64,000 nt of DNA from Magnolia sinica (GCF_029962835.1 NC_080581.1:22706001-22770000); one strand, 5' to 3'; positions 46,039-57,330 are shown, counted from the first letter of the stretch. The notes: generated by a model not told the origin, from the sequence alone. A program made the numbers and translations.

Positions 46039-46069
46039 CTGTGCAAGCATATAACAAAATTGTAAGGTA
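46039..46069 (-). pseudogene. AMP deaminase fragment, exon A
   Basis: STLQFCYMLAQ on the minus strand aligns with the family's PVLQYLYYLAQ that precedes IGLAMSPLSNN. Donor GTGATT follows. Short, but in correct order and phase with exon B. Confidence 0.65.
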
Positions 46070-46099
46070 CTTGATAACAAAAATAAAAATATATATATA

Positions 46100-49000
46100 A
46101 GGACACACTGTCAGCAATTATGTGTTAGGGGATCTTTTCAAAAGTTCTACTTATCAAGACAATGCAAACAGAGAATGACAAAAACACAATGTCTAATTAA
46201 TGCTTCTATTACTTACACTTCCTTTCCCTCCAAAGCCTTTTCTGATTTTGACTTTTAAAAGGCTTCTAGCTGTTCTAAATTCTCAAATTACAAGATTATC
46301 AGAAAAAACAGTCAAGGTAAATTACCAAAGAAAAAGAAAATAAAAAAGGAAAAAAGAAAAGATGAGAAAAGTTGTACAAATGGAGGTAAACAGGCATCTC
46401 ATAGGGAGGTAAAGAGAAGAACGTGAACTATACAATGTTTGACTAGACTAAACAACATTTGTTTTGACAAGCAACCATACAGGCAGATTAATCTTCCTAC
46501 AATCCAAGAGGTTCATCAAATGTGACTCATCTTGAATGAGCATATCCTAAATATCTCATCCATCATTGGAAGCAAAAAATAAAAATTAAAAAAAATATAT
46601 CCATATGCTAGATAGTTTTTTTTTTTTTTCTTTTTTTTTTGGGTCATTGAATGTGAACCATTGGCTAAACCACCATTTCCATGTCACTAATTAGACTTCC
46701 AAAGCATCGTCTGTCAATGATGGGCCCAACAAATGAACTTTCTAGGTCACCATAAGGGCCCCACCCATATAGTTTCTTGGCCAAGCAAAAAAATGTTGTG
46801 TTCAATGGGGCATCATAATTCTTTTGGGTGTGAAACGATGTCTGGCTGAGGAATTCAAAAAAATAAAAATAAAATCCCATTTGAAAGCATTTTGAGTTAG
46901 CATTAAAATGATTCCTTGATAATGTGATCCCTCCATGATTCTAGGAAGTTATTGCCAAAGTATGGTGGGTACAAGAATACAATGGGATTATAGTTTTGAG
47001 GTTTTTAACTGGCCTTCTAATTTGTTTAGAATTTGGTTAGGTCTTATTTTTATTTTATGCAAAAGTAGAAAAATGTGAGGGATTGCTTAGGTGAATTTTT
47101 TTAATGACTACAATTAGATTATATGGATAGTTGGGATTTTTCCATACTTATACATGCTTGTAGAGCCTACTTTGATGATAGTCAAACATAGAATTAGGCT
47201 TCTTCTTTTTCTTTTTTTTCTATTCTTAAGAGAGATTCTCTTCCTTTTGGAAGAGTGAATCTCAATTCTTGGTTGTGATGCTTAAGCAAATTATTGGGGT
47301 GCTAATGCACATCATGGTATGGATCTGGCATAAAAAATAATAATAATAAAAATTATATGATCCAATGGTTTCTTCCAAATGTGGAAGTTCATTTGCCTGA
47401 TGAATGTGATCATTGCACTGTTTTCAAATGTTTGTAGATGCACAACTAATAAATGGGTGGAGCTATCAAACCATGAAAATGCACATATGGGTCTGTAAAA
47501 AGATATTCAACATGCTTCAATACAAAGTTCATGCAGAAAGTCGAGTTTGTCTGACAGTGTCCTTGATCGTGCATGTGCATGATCGAAGATCAATGTTGTT
47601 TGATGTTGGCCACAATTGTAATGAAAGAGGAATCGTAATGCACAAAATTATATTGCTTCATGATAGTCGAAGGTTGGCCTGGATTTTGATTTTGAAAATT
47701 TGATTTTGCTAGCCTAGGCCCAACCCATTGCCAAGCTTTGTTAAAAGGAGAACATTACATAGGATAGATGCCATTCACATATGAAAACTATCTTAATATG
47801 CTTTAACCCAAAAATCACAAGCTACTTATTGAGAAGTCATGAATTACAAATAAAATCAATGTCAAACAGACTGCTGATCAGAAACTATCCTTAAGAGAAA
47901 AAGCAAATTGCCTAAAACAATGGAAGATCTACCATACCTCAATTCCAACATTATGCAAGGCTTTCACCATTTGTCAGAACTAGCATAGCGGCCCATTGGA
48001 GTAAAGAAATTTATGGTAGAATAACCCCATGAATTGATCTTGGAGATTATAGTGTTCCAGAAAAATCAGAAACAACAACAAATTTCTCAAATAAGCAAGA
48101 GGCCCTTTAGATTGTTTTCAGGTTTCCCTCAATCAAAAGTTCCTGAGTTTTTCACTAATGTGCTAAGACTGCTCAAAGGGAGAAAAAAAAAAAGGAAGAA
48201 GAAGAAGAAGATTCAACAAAACCAGTATACTTATTTAAGGCAACATCAGGCCATGTGATTTTGAGCCAACAACCATACAATGGTGTGTGCTAATTAGTGA
48301 ATGAGTTGGATTCATGAATGAATGGCATTTCTAAATTATCATGCTTATGAAATTTGGTGATTAGAATTTCTCCAAGGCTATCTTCCTACAATGGGCCCAC
48401 ATACAAGTCTCCTATTCATATTCTCCGTTTAATAGAAGAGAGTGACTTTCCTGCAACCCTTGTAACAGGTCTCCTTTGCATTGCCCCGAGGGCGTGCAGA
48501 ATGAGAATTGATTAATGATAAACAGTTCTCTAGATTTTTCTTTATGAATGGGTGAATATTATTAGGGGGGAAAAAGCCAATTTGACACAAGGCCCCATCT
48601 TTTGCCAATTTGTTCACCCATTCATTAGCAGACCATTATGTGGTTGACAACAGCAGTCAGTGATTCAGATAAGCCTTTTGCTTCTTAGATGGGTGACAAC
48701 GTCCAGTGATTCAGTAAGTCTTTTGCTTCTTCTAAGATGTTATTGAGAAATGTTTATGCCAACAAAAGAAAATTGTTTTGTAAACATACATGAAAGAAAA
48801 AATTTCCTACAGGGAATTGTATTCACAGTCAGAATTGTCTAATCACCACCTTCATTTTCTTGAAAATTTTCTCAACAGGTCCTACTGACTCTACAATTGG
48901 CACATTTGTACATCTATTTCAACTTTTTAAAACAGTGGTTCACACTATAGATGAGTCATAGCTCATAACCAAAAAGAAAAAAGGAAAAAAAAAGAAAGAA

Positions 49001-49290
49001 AAATGAATGAATGAATGAATGAATGAAAAGAAAATTAAAGGATGACTATGACCACCAATTTATGGCCAACATATGAACAGTTAAATGAGAAGTACTCAAT
49101 TGCTTATTAAGTTGGGAAATGACCCCCTGGGCATTTAAGAAACCTACGATTATTGGGGAAATTGCTTATTAAGCAACAAATTAAGTATTAACTCAAACAT
49201 ATTTAGTGCTTAATAAGTGATTTTTAAGGATCACAAGTGCTCATTTCTTCAATGACAAACGGGCCCTAAATATTTGAAATAGGTGCAAAC
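46100..49290. other. Interior of the Pack-CACTA element without recognised exons
   Basis: AT-rich, with T/A homopolymers near 46620 and 48960. A minus-strand open segment at 48430-48520 (HSARPRGNAKETCYKGCRKV) and a plus-strand frame at 47413-47703 are unassigned. There could be further captured introns or exons that I cannot identify. Confidence 0.5.
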
Positions 49291-49354
49291 CTGATTTCCG
49301 TAGACTCCTTTGTTCAGGTTATGAAAGTTACATTCTAAAATCCACTTGTAATAC
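49291..49354 (-). pseudogene. CHD1/CHR5-type SNF2 ATPase fragment, exon 3
   Basis: YYKWILECNFHNLNKG then VYGNQ, bounded by TTCCAG and GTTTGC. It continues LQKQ from the preceding exon across a phase-2 intron. In intact proteins VSLLNIVVELKKCCNHP follows; that exon was not found. Confidence 0.88.
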
Positions 49355-49449
49355 CTGGAAGGATGCGACCATAAATAGACACACTCCAAGTTAGCAAACA
49401 TACTAAGTGCTATAAGTAGTCCCTTACAAGCTAAGGGCAGTGTGCTTAC

Positions 49450-49574
49450 TGTTTCTGAAGGGGAGACATTTCAACCCGGAGGATGTGCTCAATTTTTGGA
49501 GGCAAAGACTTCTCCACATCCTTGATAACTCTTCGAAGAATGTGAGGCCTCAATTCCTTGTGAAGATTAGCGAG
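49450..49574 (-). pseudogene. CHD1/CHR5-type SNF2 ATPase fragment, exon 2
   Basis: [19 protein letters not shown] then [19 protein letters not shown] and LQK, 125 nt, from TTTAG acceptor to GTAAGC donor. This is the conserved helicase region between the two RecA lobes of chromodomain-helicase remodellers. No stop or frameshift. Confidence 0.9.
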
Positions 49575-49659
49575 CTAAAGAAAAACCCAGTAAACTTCAA
49601 CTACATATGGAAACAAAATATACCACATGGAACTGAGAGTGCAAGGTAAGTGATAAAAC

Positions 49660-49752
49660 CTCAATGTCATTAAAGGAGCTTAGATTCTTGTATTTTTCAA
49701 CAAAATCATCTCTATTCTTGAATTTCTCTGGATCAAGGAAATGTAATAGAGC
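49660..49752 (-). pseudogene. CHD1/CHR5-type SNF2 ATPase fragment, exon 1
   Basis: ALLHFLDPEKFKNRDD then FVEKYKNLSSFNDIE, 31 codons, ending in a GTTTTA donor. It follows the helicase motif LTGTPLQNSVEELW in intact proteins, which is absent here. The three exons are in order with short introns, all open. Confidence 0.88.
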
Positions 49753-50224
49753 CTTATTACATAGCAACAACAAAGAGGTCAGCTGACACAAATATTATTG
49801 CACACATTCAAGAAATCAAACTAGCACCAAGAAATGCACTAAACAGAAACATGACATATAATCTCTCCTTAAATAGCACTAGAAAAGTATTGCTCCAAAT
49901 ATAAGCACGAAATGTAGAAAACAAAATGACTTGCAATTTAAGCAATCACATGGGAATACAAAATATGGACAAGTCTGAAAAAAATAAAATAAAAAAATAA
50001 AAATAAAAATCAACCGAATCCAATAGGGAAAAAAAGCCTCAATAATAACAGAGCTTGAATCAATGATTGAACATAGATCCAAATGAGTAATGAATCATGC
50101 ATGATAAACAGAAGTTGAGGAGCTTGCAATGGCTTCATACCATACAAATTGTTAATTGCTAAGTTCTATAGTCATTATAAATTGAAACAAAAAAAAAGCA
50201 CTAGAAAAACCCAAACAAAATAGT

Positions 50225-50272
50225 GGCTCATCATCTCCTTCACCTTGTCTGCGAAGGTATCAGCTGTGAGGG
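50225..50272 (-). other. Possible captured exon, unidentified
   Basis: After an intron-like AT-rich run ending TTATTAG the minus strand reads ALTADTFADKVKEMMSHY. Family not recognised. Confidence 0.3.
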
Positions 50273-50798
50273 CTCTAATAATAAAAACATTGAAAAAACC
50301 CTAATAATAAGTCCCAAAACAGAAAAACCTTAATCGAAAGCCTGACCTAAATGTCGATCCATAAGAAAAATCAAAACAAAAATCCATAATCAAAACCCTA
50401 ATAATAATTAAAAAAAATCCCTACCAATCAGAACTGATGGTGGACGATTGCAGGTGGAGATGTGTTTGGTTGTTGATGATGAGGGATGGGCGGCCTCTTA
50501 TGATGGTAGCGGCTTTCGATGGAGGTTGGGCGGCCGTGCATTGACACATCCAAAACACCTCAAAGACCCTAAACCTGCCCCAATCAAGCCCTAAACCCCC
50601 AAAACCCCGCAAAATCGAGTAAAAAACCGATGAATCCACAACCAAAATATAACAGAAGATGAAGAAAATCCCGACCTCGGACCTCATTCTCGAGGCAGTT
50701 GAGCTCGACCCTGACGGGGTCGAAGCCATGGAGGAGGTTGATAAGATCATCAATGTGCACGTGCGATTGAGGAACCCTTCCTACGGCCCTTGAAGGAA

Positions 50799-50903
50799 TC
50801 AGACGGCAGCAGAATCAACGGTCGGGATACATCGCATGAGGAGGACGGGATGGCGAGGAGATGGAGTCGTGGCGCCTGCATTGCTGGTGCTTGAATCCAC
50901 CAT
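50799..50903 (-). other. Short ORF behind a leader-like segment in the Pack-CACTA element
   Basis: The minus strand reads a CT-rich leader (the GA tract at 50959-51008), then CTAGGGTTTTGATC, then an ATG at 50903 and 34 codons: MVDSSTSNAGATTPSPRHPV, LLMRCIPTVDSAAV, stop. This layout is like the 5' end of an ordinary plant gene. A second Ser-rich start (MASTPSGSSSTASRMRSEV, ATG at 50729) follows on the same strand before a GT. All captured exons lie downstream on this strand. The gene of origin is not recognised. Confidence 0.4.
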
Positions 50904-50952
50904 CAGAGATCTGATCTGGTTTCTATATGTTCATGAAAGATCAAAACCCTAG

Positions 50953-50958
<6 letters not shown>

Positions 50959-51011
<53 letters not shown>

Positions 51012-51055
51012 AGGCAGGTACTCGGGGGCTGGGAACGAAACAAGGGAGTAAGGTT

Positions 51056-51109
<54 letters not shown>
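50959..51109. repeat. (GA)n, (TA)n and (CA)n microsatellites at the right end of the Pack-CACTA element
   Basis: GA at 50959-51008, TA at about 51056-51075, CA at about 51075-51109. Confidence 0.95.
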
Positions 51110-51112
<3 letters not shown>

Positions 51113-51488
51113 TGAAATGCATGGGCACCGTTTTACAAAGGGCCGCTGAAAGATGCACCTAGAGTGCCGAGTAAGCACGTTTTTGTTGTAGTGTCTGTCT
51201 TACTGGAATGCACCCCTTCTAGTTTGGTACCAAAGTAGAAAGTATGTGCACAATCGGTGAGAGTGGGTGTAAATGGTGGATCACAAGTAGGAGATTCTGA
51301 TACATTATATGGAGTTTTACAGCATGAGTTAGATATCCACTGTTTATTTGAACCATGTAGCAGTGTCGACATGCTAATAATGAATCATAAATACAATTGT
51401 GATTTGCTTGGCATTTTGGATAGTTGATTTCTATGCAGTCTGAGCCTACTGCATTGTATGTAATTTTGAAATTTTTATTCCTAAACAG

Positions 51489-52131
51489 ATGCCATTAATG
51501 CAATAAATGGAACAATCACTACTTATGGACAGGTAAGCTGTAATTTGATAGAAATTACTTGAAATGATGCTTGCTCTGGTTGCCAACATTTTCTTTTAAT
51601 TTTTCTGTCATTAACTATAGTTTTTCAGATTGTAAATGCATGAATTCATGACTGCAAACTTGCATGCACTATAGTACACATGTATGCAAGTGCGAAGATA
51701 TATCCTTGAATTGCCTGTTCTGTTTGAGGCCAGGCTACAAAATATGCATCTAGTGAGCAATATGTAGCTTCCATATTCATATTGACAAAAAAGCAAAACT
51801 GATAGATGTTGTATTTTGTTTGTTTCGGCAAGTAATGTAAAGCTTTCATGTCATACTAACAAATTGTAACCTTCAAATAATGCATTTGGAACAGACTGGA
51901 GCTGGGAAGACATACAGCTTGGAGGTGAAGTGATTAAATTGTATTCATGAATGGGTTGTTTAATGAGTCATCCTAAAAAAAAAAGTTATTGGTGTATTTT
52001 GAACTATTTTGCTTTCAATTCAGATGATATCTGGTAACATCCTCATGTTGAAGCAAGGCCCAAGTATGTCAGAGTGTGATGGACAGAAAAAAGGAATACT
52101 TTCTCGAGTTATAAATGGGCTTTTTGACTAA
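51489..52131 (+). pseudogene. Kinesin-1 (KIN1-type) motor fragment, three exons
   Basis: Exon 51489-51532 reads DAINAINGTITTYGQ; exon 51895-51924 reads TGAGKTYSLE; together they make the kinesin P-loop GQTGAGKTYS that binds ATP. The third piece, 52057-52131, reads GPSMSECDGQKKGIL then SRVINGLFD and ends in TAA. Splice donors GTAAGC and GTGAAG and acceptors ACAG are good for the first two; the acceptor of the third is damaged. Plant kinesin-1 heavy chains have DAINGTIITYGQTGAGKTYS and QKKGLLPRV here. The rest of the motor, stalk and tail are missing. Confidence 0.8.
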
Positions 52132-52502
52132 TAGATGTTTGAACTTGTAAAATAGATCTAATAACAACAGTGGGCCATTCGTGCTACCCAACGAGATAAG
52201 GGTTGTGTTTTGGTGTGGAAGGCACATACTTTCTAAGTGTCCACTTGTAAGCTTCAAATGTTTCATTTTTTTCCCAAGTTCTATGAATCCCTTTTGTCTT
52301 TTTGTACATGACTAAAAAGGAGAATTGCCGAGCTAAAATTGATTTCCTTGGGTCTGTTTAATTTGTGACCCGTTGTTCTGAGTTAAGTCTTGAGTTTGAT
52401 ACCTTGCTTTTCAAATGTTATACTAATTGTATTCATCTGCTTTGCATTTTGATTTGGAGATGTATTCCATTTACTTATTAATATTTATTGCATGCTTGTT
52501 CT

Positions 52503-52660
52503 AGAGTTGTACGTTGGGGTGGTTCTTGCCAGGCAGAGAAAAGGACACTTAGTGATTGGGAGCGGCACACTGGTTCCAAATGGAAAAATTGGAAGGTTAT
52601 TGTTAAAGTGAAAAGTTCAATGCAACCACCGCAGCAATGGGTTTGTGCTTTAGTAGATCC
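52503..52660 (+). pseudogene. ATX3/4/5-type histone H3K4 methyltransferase fragment
   Basis: The plus strand reads SCQAEKR then TLSDWERHTGSKWKNWK, VIVKVKSSMQPPQQWV. Plant trithorax-like ATX3/4/5 proteins have a GC-KR-L---EWERHTG-K-KKWK-SVKVK-SMLPLEQW segment just before their PHD fingers. The PHD, SET and PWWP domains are absent. Only one exon-like piece; a conserved cysteine near the start appears as part of CQAEK rather than CKGCK. Confidence 0.6.
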
Positions 52661-53103
52661 CTTTATTTTTCTAATAATACTCATGCTTCCCTCATGGTTT
52701 TGAGATGACAATAATTCAACCTCCCATTTTTTGTTTCAAATCATCAAGATAATTATCTTGATGATCAGAAAAATGCAGTCTTCTTTCATAAATAAAAACT
52801 TTGTTTTAGTATCTTACCTTATAAATTTTAGTTAAAGTCCAATTATCTAAGAGCTGAAACAAGTAGGTCATTTTTGTGCAGGCCTCTTTTTTCTTCCTAG
52901 AGAGATTCTACTTTCGTATGCATTTGGATGCTTGATCTAATTTAATTGTTGAACATTCATTTATCACTACTTGATAATGCTCCCAAATCAGATCGTTGTA
53001 GCTGCTTGTCTATTTATTCCATTCAGAATTGTAATTAGCAGGTATTCTCCTATCCTTAAGTTAACAGCATGGTAAAATTAATCCAAATATTTCTGACATC
53101 CAG

Positions 53104-53205
53104 AGATTTATGCAAACCATGAGAGTAATTAAAGGAGCACTGATTGTAGCATCAAGCTTACAGATCATCGTGAGTTACAATACCAGCTTTGGGAAAAAAT
53201 TTCAC
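53104..53205 (+). pseudogene. Nucleobase-ascorbate transporter (NAT) fragment
   Basis: After a CAG acceptor the plus strand reads RFMQTMRVIKGALIVASS then LQIIVSYNTSFGKKFH. Plant NAT/NCS2 proteins have RFLHTMRAIQGALIVASSIQIILGYSQ here, in a membrane helix region. The remainder of the transporter is missing. Confidence 0.7.
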
Positions 53206-54845
53206 GGTACTCCATAGCAGCACCTCATTCACTGAGGTTAATTTCGACATAAGCATTAAGGACTACATATGTTTGGGACTGTTTTCTAAGTCTCAGAAGT
53301 TTCTTTCTTTTCTTTCTTGATTTTATTTTTTAATTTGTACATGGTTGACAATATATATATATCTTGTTTCTCTCATGGTTAATTTTGTGAAACCGATGAC
53401 ATCCACCTTCTGTATAATATTTTCTAATAGAAATACTACTGGGCTCCATTGTACTGCTAGTAGATGTGCATGGTGCAATGCTTTACCTCTTGGTTTAACT
53501 TGTCCTGCTAACAATTACACTATCCTTTCTTATCGTCTTCAGCTTCTATTTGAGGTTGATCTTTTGACTTGTATACTGAGTTTAAATTTATTTTTCATTT
53601 TTTGTTCGATAAACCCCAATGCAACAACACATGGATTGCAATTTTTCATATGCTGGTCCGAAGACTCAAGTGAGGCTGACAATTGAATCTAAAAATATGT
53701 AAGTAAATATCTCACATCTCTATACTTTACATGTTTTTATATACTTTTTCTCAAATAGAGTGGAATGACCTAATAACCATTATCAGGGCCCATAAAACCA
53801 TCCAGGTAGAATGTGGGGCCCAAACCTTTGATTGGACAGATTGTGGGACCTAATCCTATGTTGTATCAAAATGCTCAAACGTGTTAATTTAAGACTTTGT
53901 AAAAAGACAATAATGATACTGTGGGAGATATAGTTCTACTGCAAATCCATCAAATTGTCCATGCACCATGCAGAATGTCTGTAACATTGTTTACTTCCCG
54001 ATTTTACCCAGTATATTTGTTTATTAATTTGTAATTTATTGTGTGTGCCCGGACATCAATTTGTGGTCTGATTGGGTTACTTGCTAGTGTTGGCTTATGG
54101 AATTCTATAAATGTTTGGTCTTTGGCAGTGAAACCATTGGCTGCCTCTTTCACCTACCAAAAGGTCTCTTGCATCTCAAGTCTTTGCTCCTTTATTGACA
54201 TGTGGATAGGTCATATGCACGATGATCTTGATCATGTAGTAAAGAAGAATGGCCTGCGACTCGTTTGCCCTCCTCGAAACCTTTGTACCAACAATGGTAG
54301 ATGTAATCTTTCTTTCTTGTACCTTTTTCAATCTCATTTTTGCACGATGATCGTACTTACACCATCTCATTTTGCCAGCTCTAACTTTCATCAATATTGA
54401 ATGTGCTGAAGCTTATTGCGTTAGAATTTTTATTTTTATTTTTTATTTTTTTATTTTTAAGTGCGATAAGTTATCGAAAAAAACTCAATGTGCATGTAAT
54501 CTATCATTGGACACTTGATTTATTTGCACGTTGCCATTCTTTCATCAAAACTTGGATGTTTTTCTATGCTTTCCAATAGACATTCTAGAATTGAGTGCAA
54601 GTGTTCCACGATCCTCAACACCGAAAGAGATTATATTTATAGTTTTTCCATGGCGGCTTTGCAAATGATTATGGGTAGCCTGTTGAGGATTTTTCTTTTT
54701 AAGATTTTAGCAATTTTTACCTCAGAAGCATGGAATTACTATTATATTTTGGCATGTAATGATTCTTGAACTACTAGCTGCTCGAGGGAGATGCTATGAC
54801 TTGAATTTCTTTTAGTTCATCATGGTTCTTGTTTTTGGCTGTGCA
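53206..54845. other. No further recognised gene fragments
   Basis: A plus-strand frame at about 53420-53540 (CAWCNALPLGLTCPANNYTI) and another at 54200-54300 (VVKKNGLRLVCPPRNLC) look coding-like but are unassigned. 52741-52764, just upstream, is a perfect 24-bp palindrome (TCATCAAGATAA and its complement). Confidence 0.45.
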
Positions 54846-55519
54846 TGTAAGACCCGTATCTTAGACCGTACCGTTCCGTATATATCCATGGTCCTCCCGG
54901 TCTAATTTCGGCAACCTGCAATCTGTAATTGACATTTGCGCGTGACCCTGAGTCGCATCCTTTCGATCTGAGTCGGCTTGACCCAAGACTTGTACCAGAG
55001 CGACCGCGCTATCACCGTGATTCCAATGCCACGTCTCACGCGCCGAAGCGATACCCGGGCTAGGAGATGTGGGCCCACGTTCAGTTCGAGGAAAACACTG
55101 CGCATTGCAATTTTCAAGAGAATCTCTACCCTAAACATCACATCAATCCATTAATCAAGTTTAAGTACACAACCTTACCTAGCCATCCCTTTTTCACTAA
55201 CAAGGCATGACACCCATTCCTTTTTCACCCAAAAGTCAACATGCATTATGCTCCCTCATCCTATCACCCCATCCATCACCACTCCTCTCTCTCTCATTCT
55301 CTCTCTCCATTCTCCCAAGCAACCCCACCATGAGAGACGTCCAAGCTATCTCCTAGAGAGGGGAGCTTGGTGTGGCCCACCTCCCTATCTTCCATCTCCA
55401 TCGTCCAATCACCATCATCCTCTATTAAAGTGGTAGCTGAGGAGCTTAGCGTGCCATTGATCCAAGAAGAAGCAAGTAAGGTGGGTGATCTAACTATCGA
55501 TTTTGTTATTTGAGGGTCC

Positions 55520-57330
55520 ACATATGGTGGGACCCATCTTGATGTATGCTTTGTATTTAGGGAGGGCCCATACTGGCGGGGTCCCTCCCCTTCTTACCTA
55601 TCTCTCTCTCTCTCTCGCTGACTCTCTCTCTCTCTTGATGAGTGGCCCACCCGATGTTGAATGTGTTTTATCTTGTTGCTGCCCATTTTTGGGCAGATCC
55701 TGGGTGAAAAAAATATAAATATCAGTCTGATCCAACCCATGGTGGACCATCACATGGGACCCACTTGATGCGTGTATTGTATCCATGCCATCCGTCCCTG
55801 GCCAGATGTGGACCCACCTTGAATGTGTGAGTTATATCAACACCATCCAGAGCATCCAGACTCTGGACGGTGGCCTTTTTACATTCCATGTATATTATGT
55901 ATATTATAATATAATATATTATATTATATGATATTATATTATATTATATTATATTATATTATATTATATTACATTATATATAAGTATATACAGCAAGAGA
56001 GAGAGGGAAGTGGGGTGGCCCATGTACGTGGGACCCACCTGACGAACTGCCTGGCTCCACACCGTCCATCCATTGATCTGGCGAGCTTGTCTTACGCCAC
56101 ACCATCCCTGATGGACTCCATCCATCCCAACCATTCATCCATCTGCCCCACCTTGATGTGTTGTTTAACCCACGCAATCCATCCAAATTTCGTGGGACCC
56201 ACCTTTATCATGATGTCTACAATGTCCAGATGGATCTGGACGGTGAGTTTGGGTAACTCCCTGCCATTGTACAGAGGCATATAATATATAATATAATATT
56301 ATATTATATATAATATATAATATATTAATAATACTGTTTAGGTGGGCCACGTGTGTGGGAACCCACCTTGTATATATGTATTTTTCCCACAATGTCCATG
56401 CCTTGAAAGAGGGGCCCACTTGATGTTTTTATTTCATCCACACCGTCCAGATGAACTGAACGGTGCTAGACAGGTTGCACGGTGCTGTAGTGGGCCACCT
56501 TGATGTATCTGTTAGTCCAGCCATCCATCTGTGTGGGACCCACCTTACACGTGGGTTTGGGATGGAAGCAGATTGGCAGGAATACCTCACACCAGCCATT
56601 AACTGCTGTTTAACGTCAGCAGCATGGGTTCCACATGAGGCAAGTGTTATACCTACACCGTCCATCGGCGCTGGTTGCACTTGATACCTGCGTGCCATTT
56701 ACCACCGTCCAGCAAGGGACGGTGGGGCCCTGATATGATGTATGTGCCTTGTCCACGTGTCCAGCATCTGGACAGTGGACTACTTTGATATATGTATTGC
56801 ATACGTACCATCCATCCGTTTTTCGTATGATGTGGGACCCATCCACACGTGTGACACGTGTGGGTGGGACCCCTCGATGTATGTGTGTTATATCCACACT
56901 GTACATCTGTTCCTGGTCAGTGGGCCCTACTAAGATGTATGTGTTTTACGTTGGCTGTCCACCTCTAGCCACGTGGAGATCCCTGCAGCTAGACGCTGCC
57001 CCATTTTCATAATAATAATAATAATAATAATAATAAAATATAATAAACAATATTATATTATACTATATCTAGTGGGGCCCACTACTAGGACAGAATGGCT
57101 AGTAAATTTGCCGGTGTGGGATGTCAGCAAATCCCATGGACACCGCCATGGTATATGTGATATTCTGCACCATCCATTGTCTGGACGGTGGACCCACCAG
57201 TGATGTATTTGTCTCATCCACACCGTCCAGACTGTCTGGACGGTGCTGGACAATGTTTGGATGGTGCTGTGGACCCCACTTTGATGTATGTCCCATATCC
57301 ACACTGTCCACAATGTTTGGATGGTGTTGG
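55520..57330. repeat. Array of GTGGGACCCACCTTGATGTATG-type modules inside the LTR
   Basis: Modules of about 40-50 bp (GTGGGACCCACC...GATGTATGTG...TATCCACACCGTCCA) recur about every 100 bp, roughly 17 times, all in the same orientation. They are the same words that form the ends of the dispersed foldback elements. Interspersed are TATTA-type tracts at about 55905-55980, 56280-56330 and an (AAT)n run at about 57010-57060. Confidence 0.8.

Larger units (their letters stand above)
43611..51193. mobile_element. Pack-CACTA-like transposon carrying fragments of several genes (7.58 kb)
   Basis: The left end is CACTACAACAATTGGGAG. The right end, read from 51193 on the other strand, is CACTACAACAAAAACGTG: eleven identical bases, followed by similar TTAC...GGCACTC and GCGGCC/GCGCCGC words. 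Both sides are flanked by TCT (43608-43610, 51194-51196), a 3-bp target duplication as CACTA elements make. Left subterminal repeats AAGCGCCGGTAAA/TAGCGGCGCTTG are obvious; the right side has fewer. Inside are minus-strand exon fragments of PRP8, AMP deaminase and a CHD1-type remodeller plus a leader-like segment. No transposase was seen, so it would depend on an autonomous relative. Confidence 0.85.

Noticed and set aside
47413-47703. 96-codon plus-strand frame in the Pack-CACTA element
   Set aside because: No recognisable motif, opposite strand to all captured exons; length is within chance for AT-rich DNA.
50690-50790. Plus-strand frame LEAVELDPDGVEAMEEVDK
   Set aside because: It looks protein-like but has no splice or start context, and the minus strand over the same bases has the better leader and Ser-rich start; left unassigned.
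56429-57312. Several 70-96 codon frames in the 6.4-kb LTR
   Set aside because: They are translations of the GTGGGACCCACC modules; frames exist on both strands and shift between modules.
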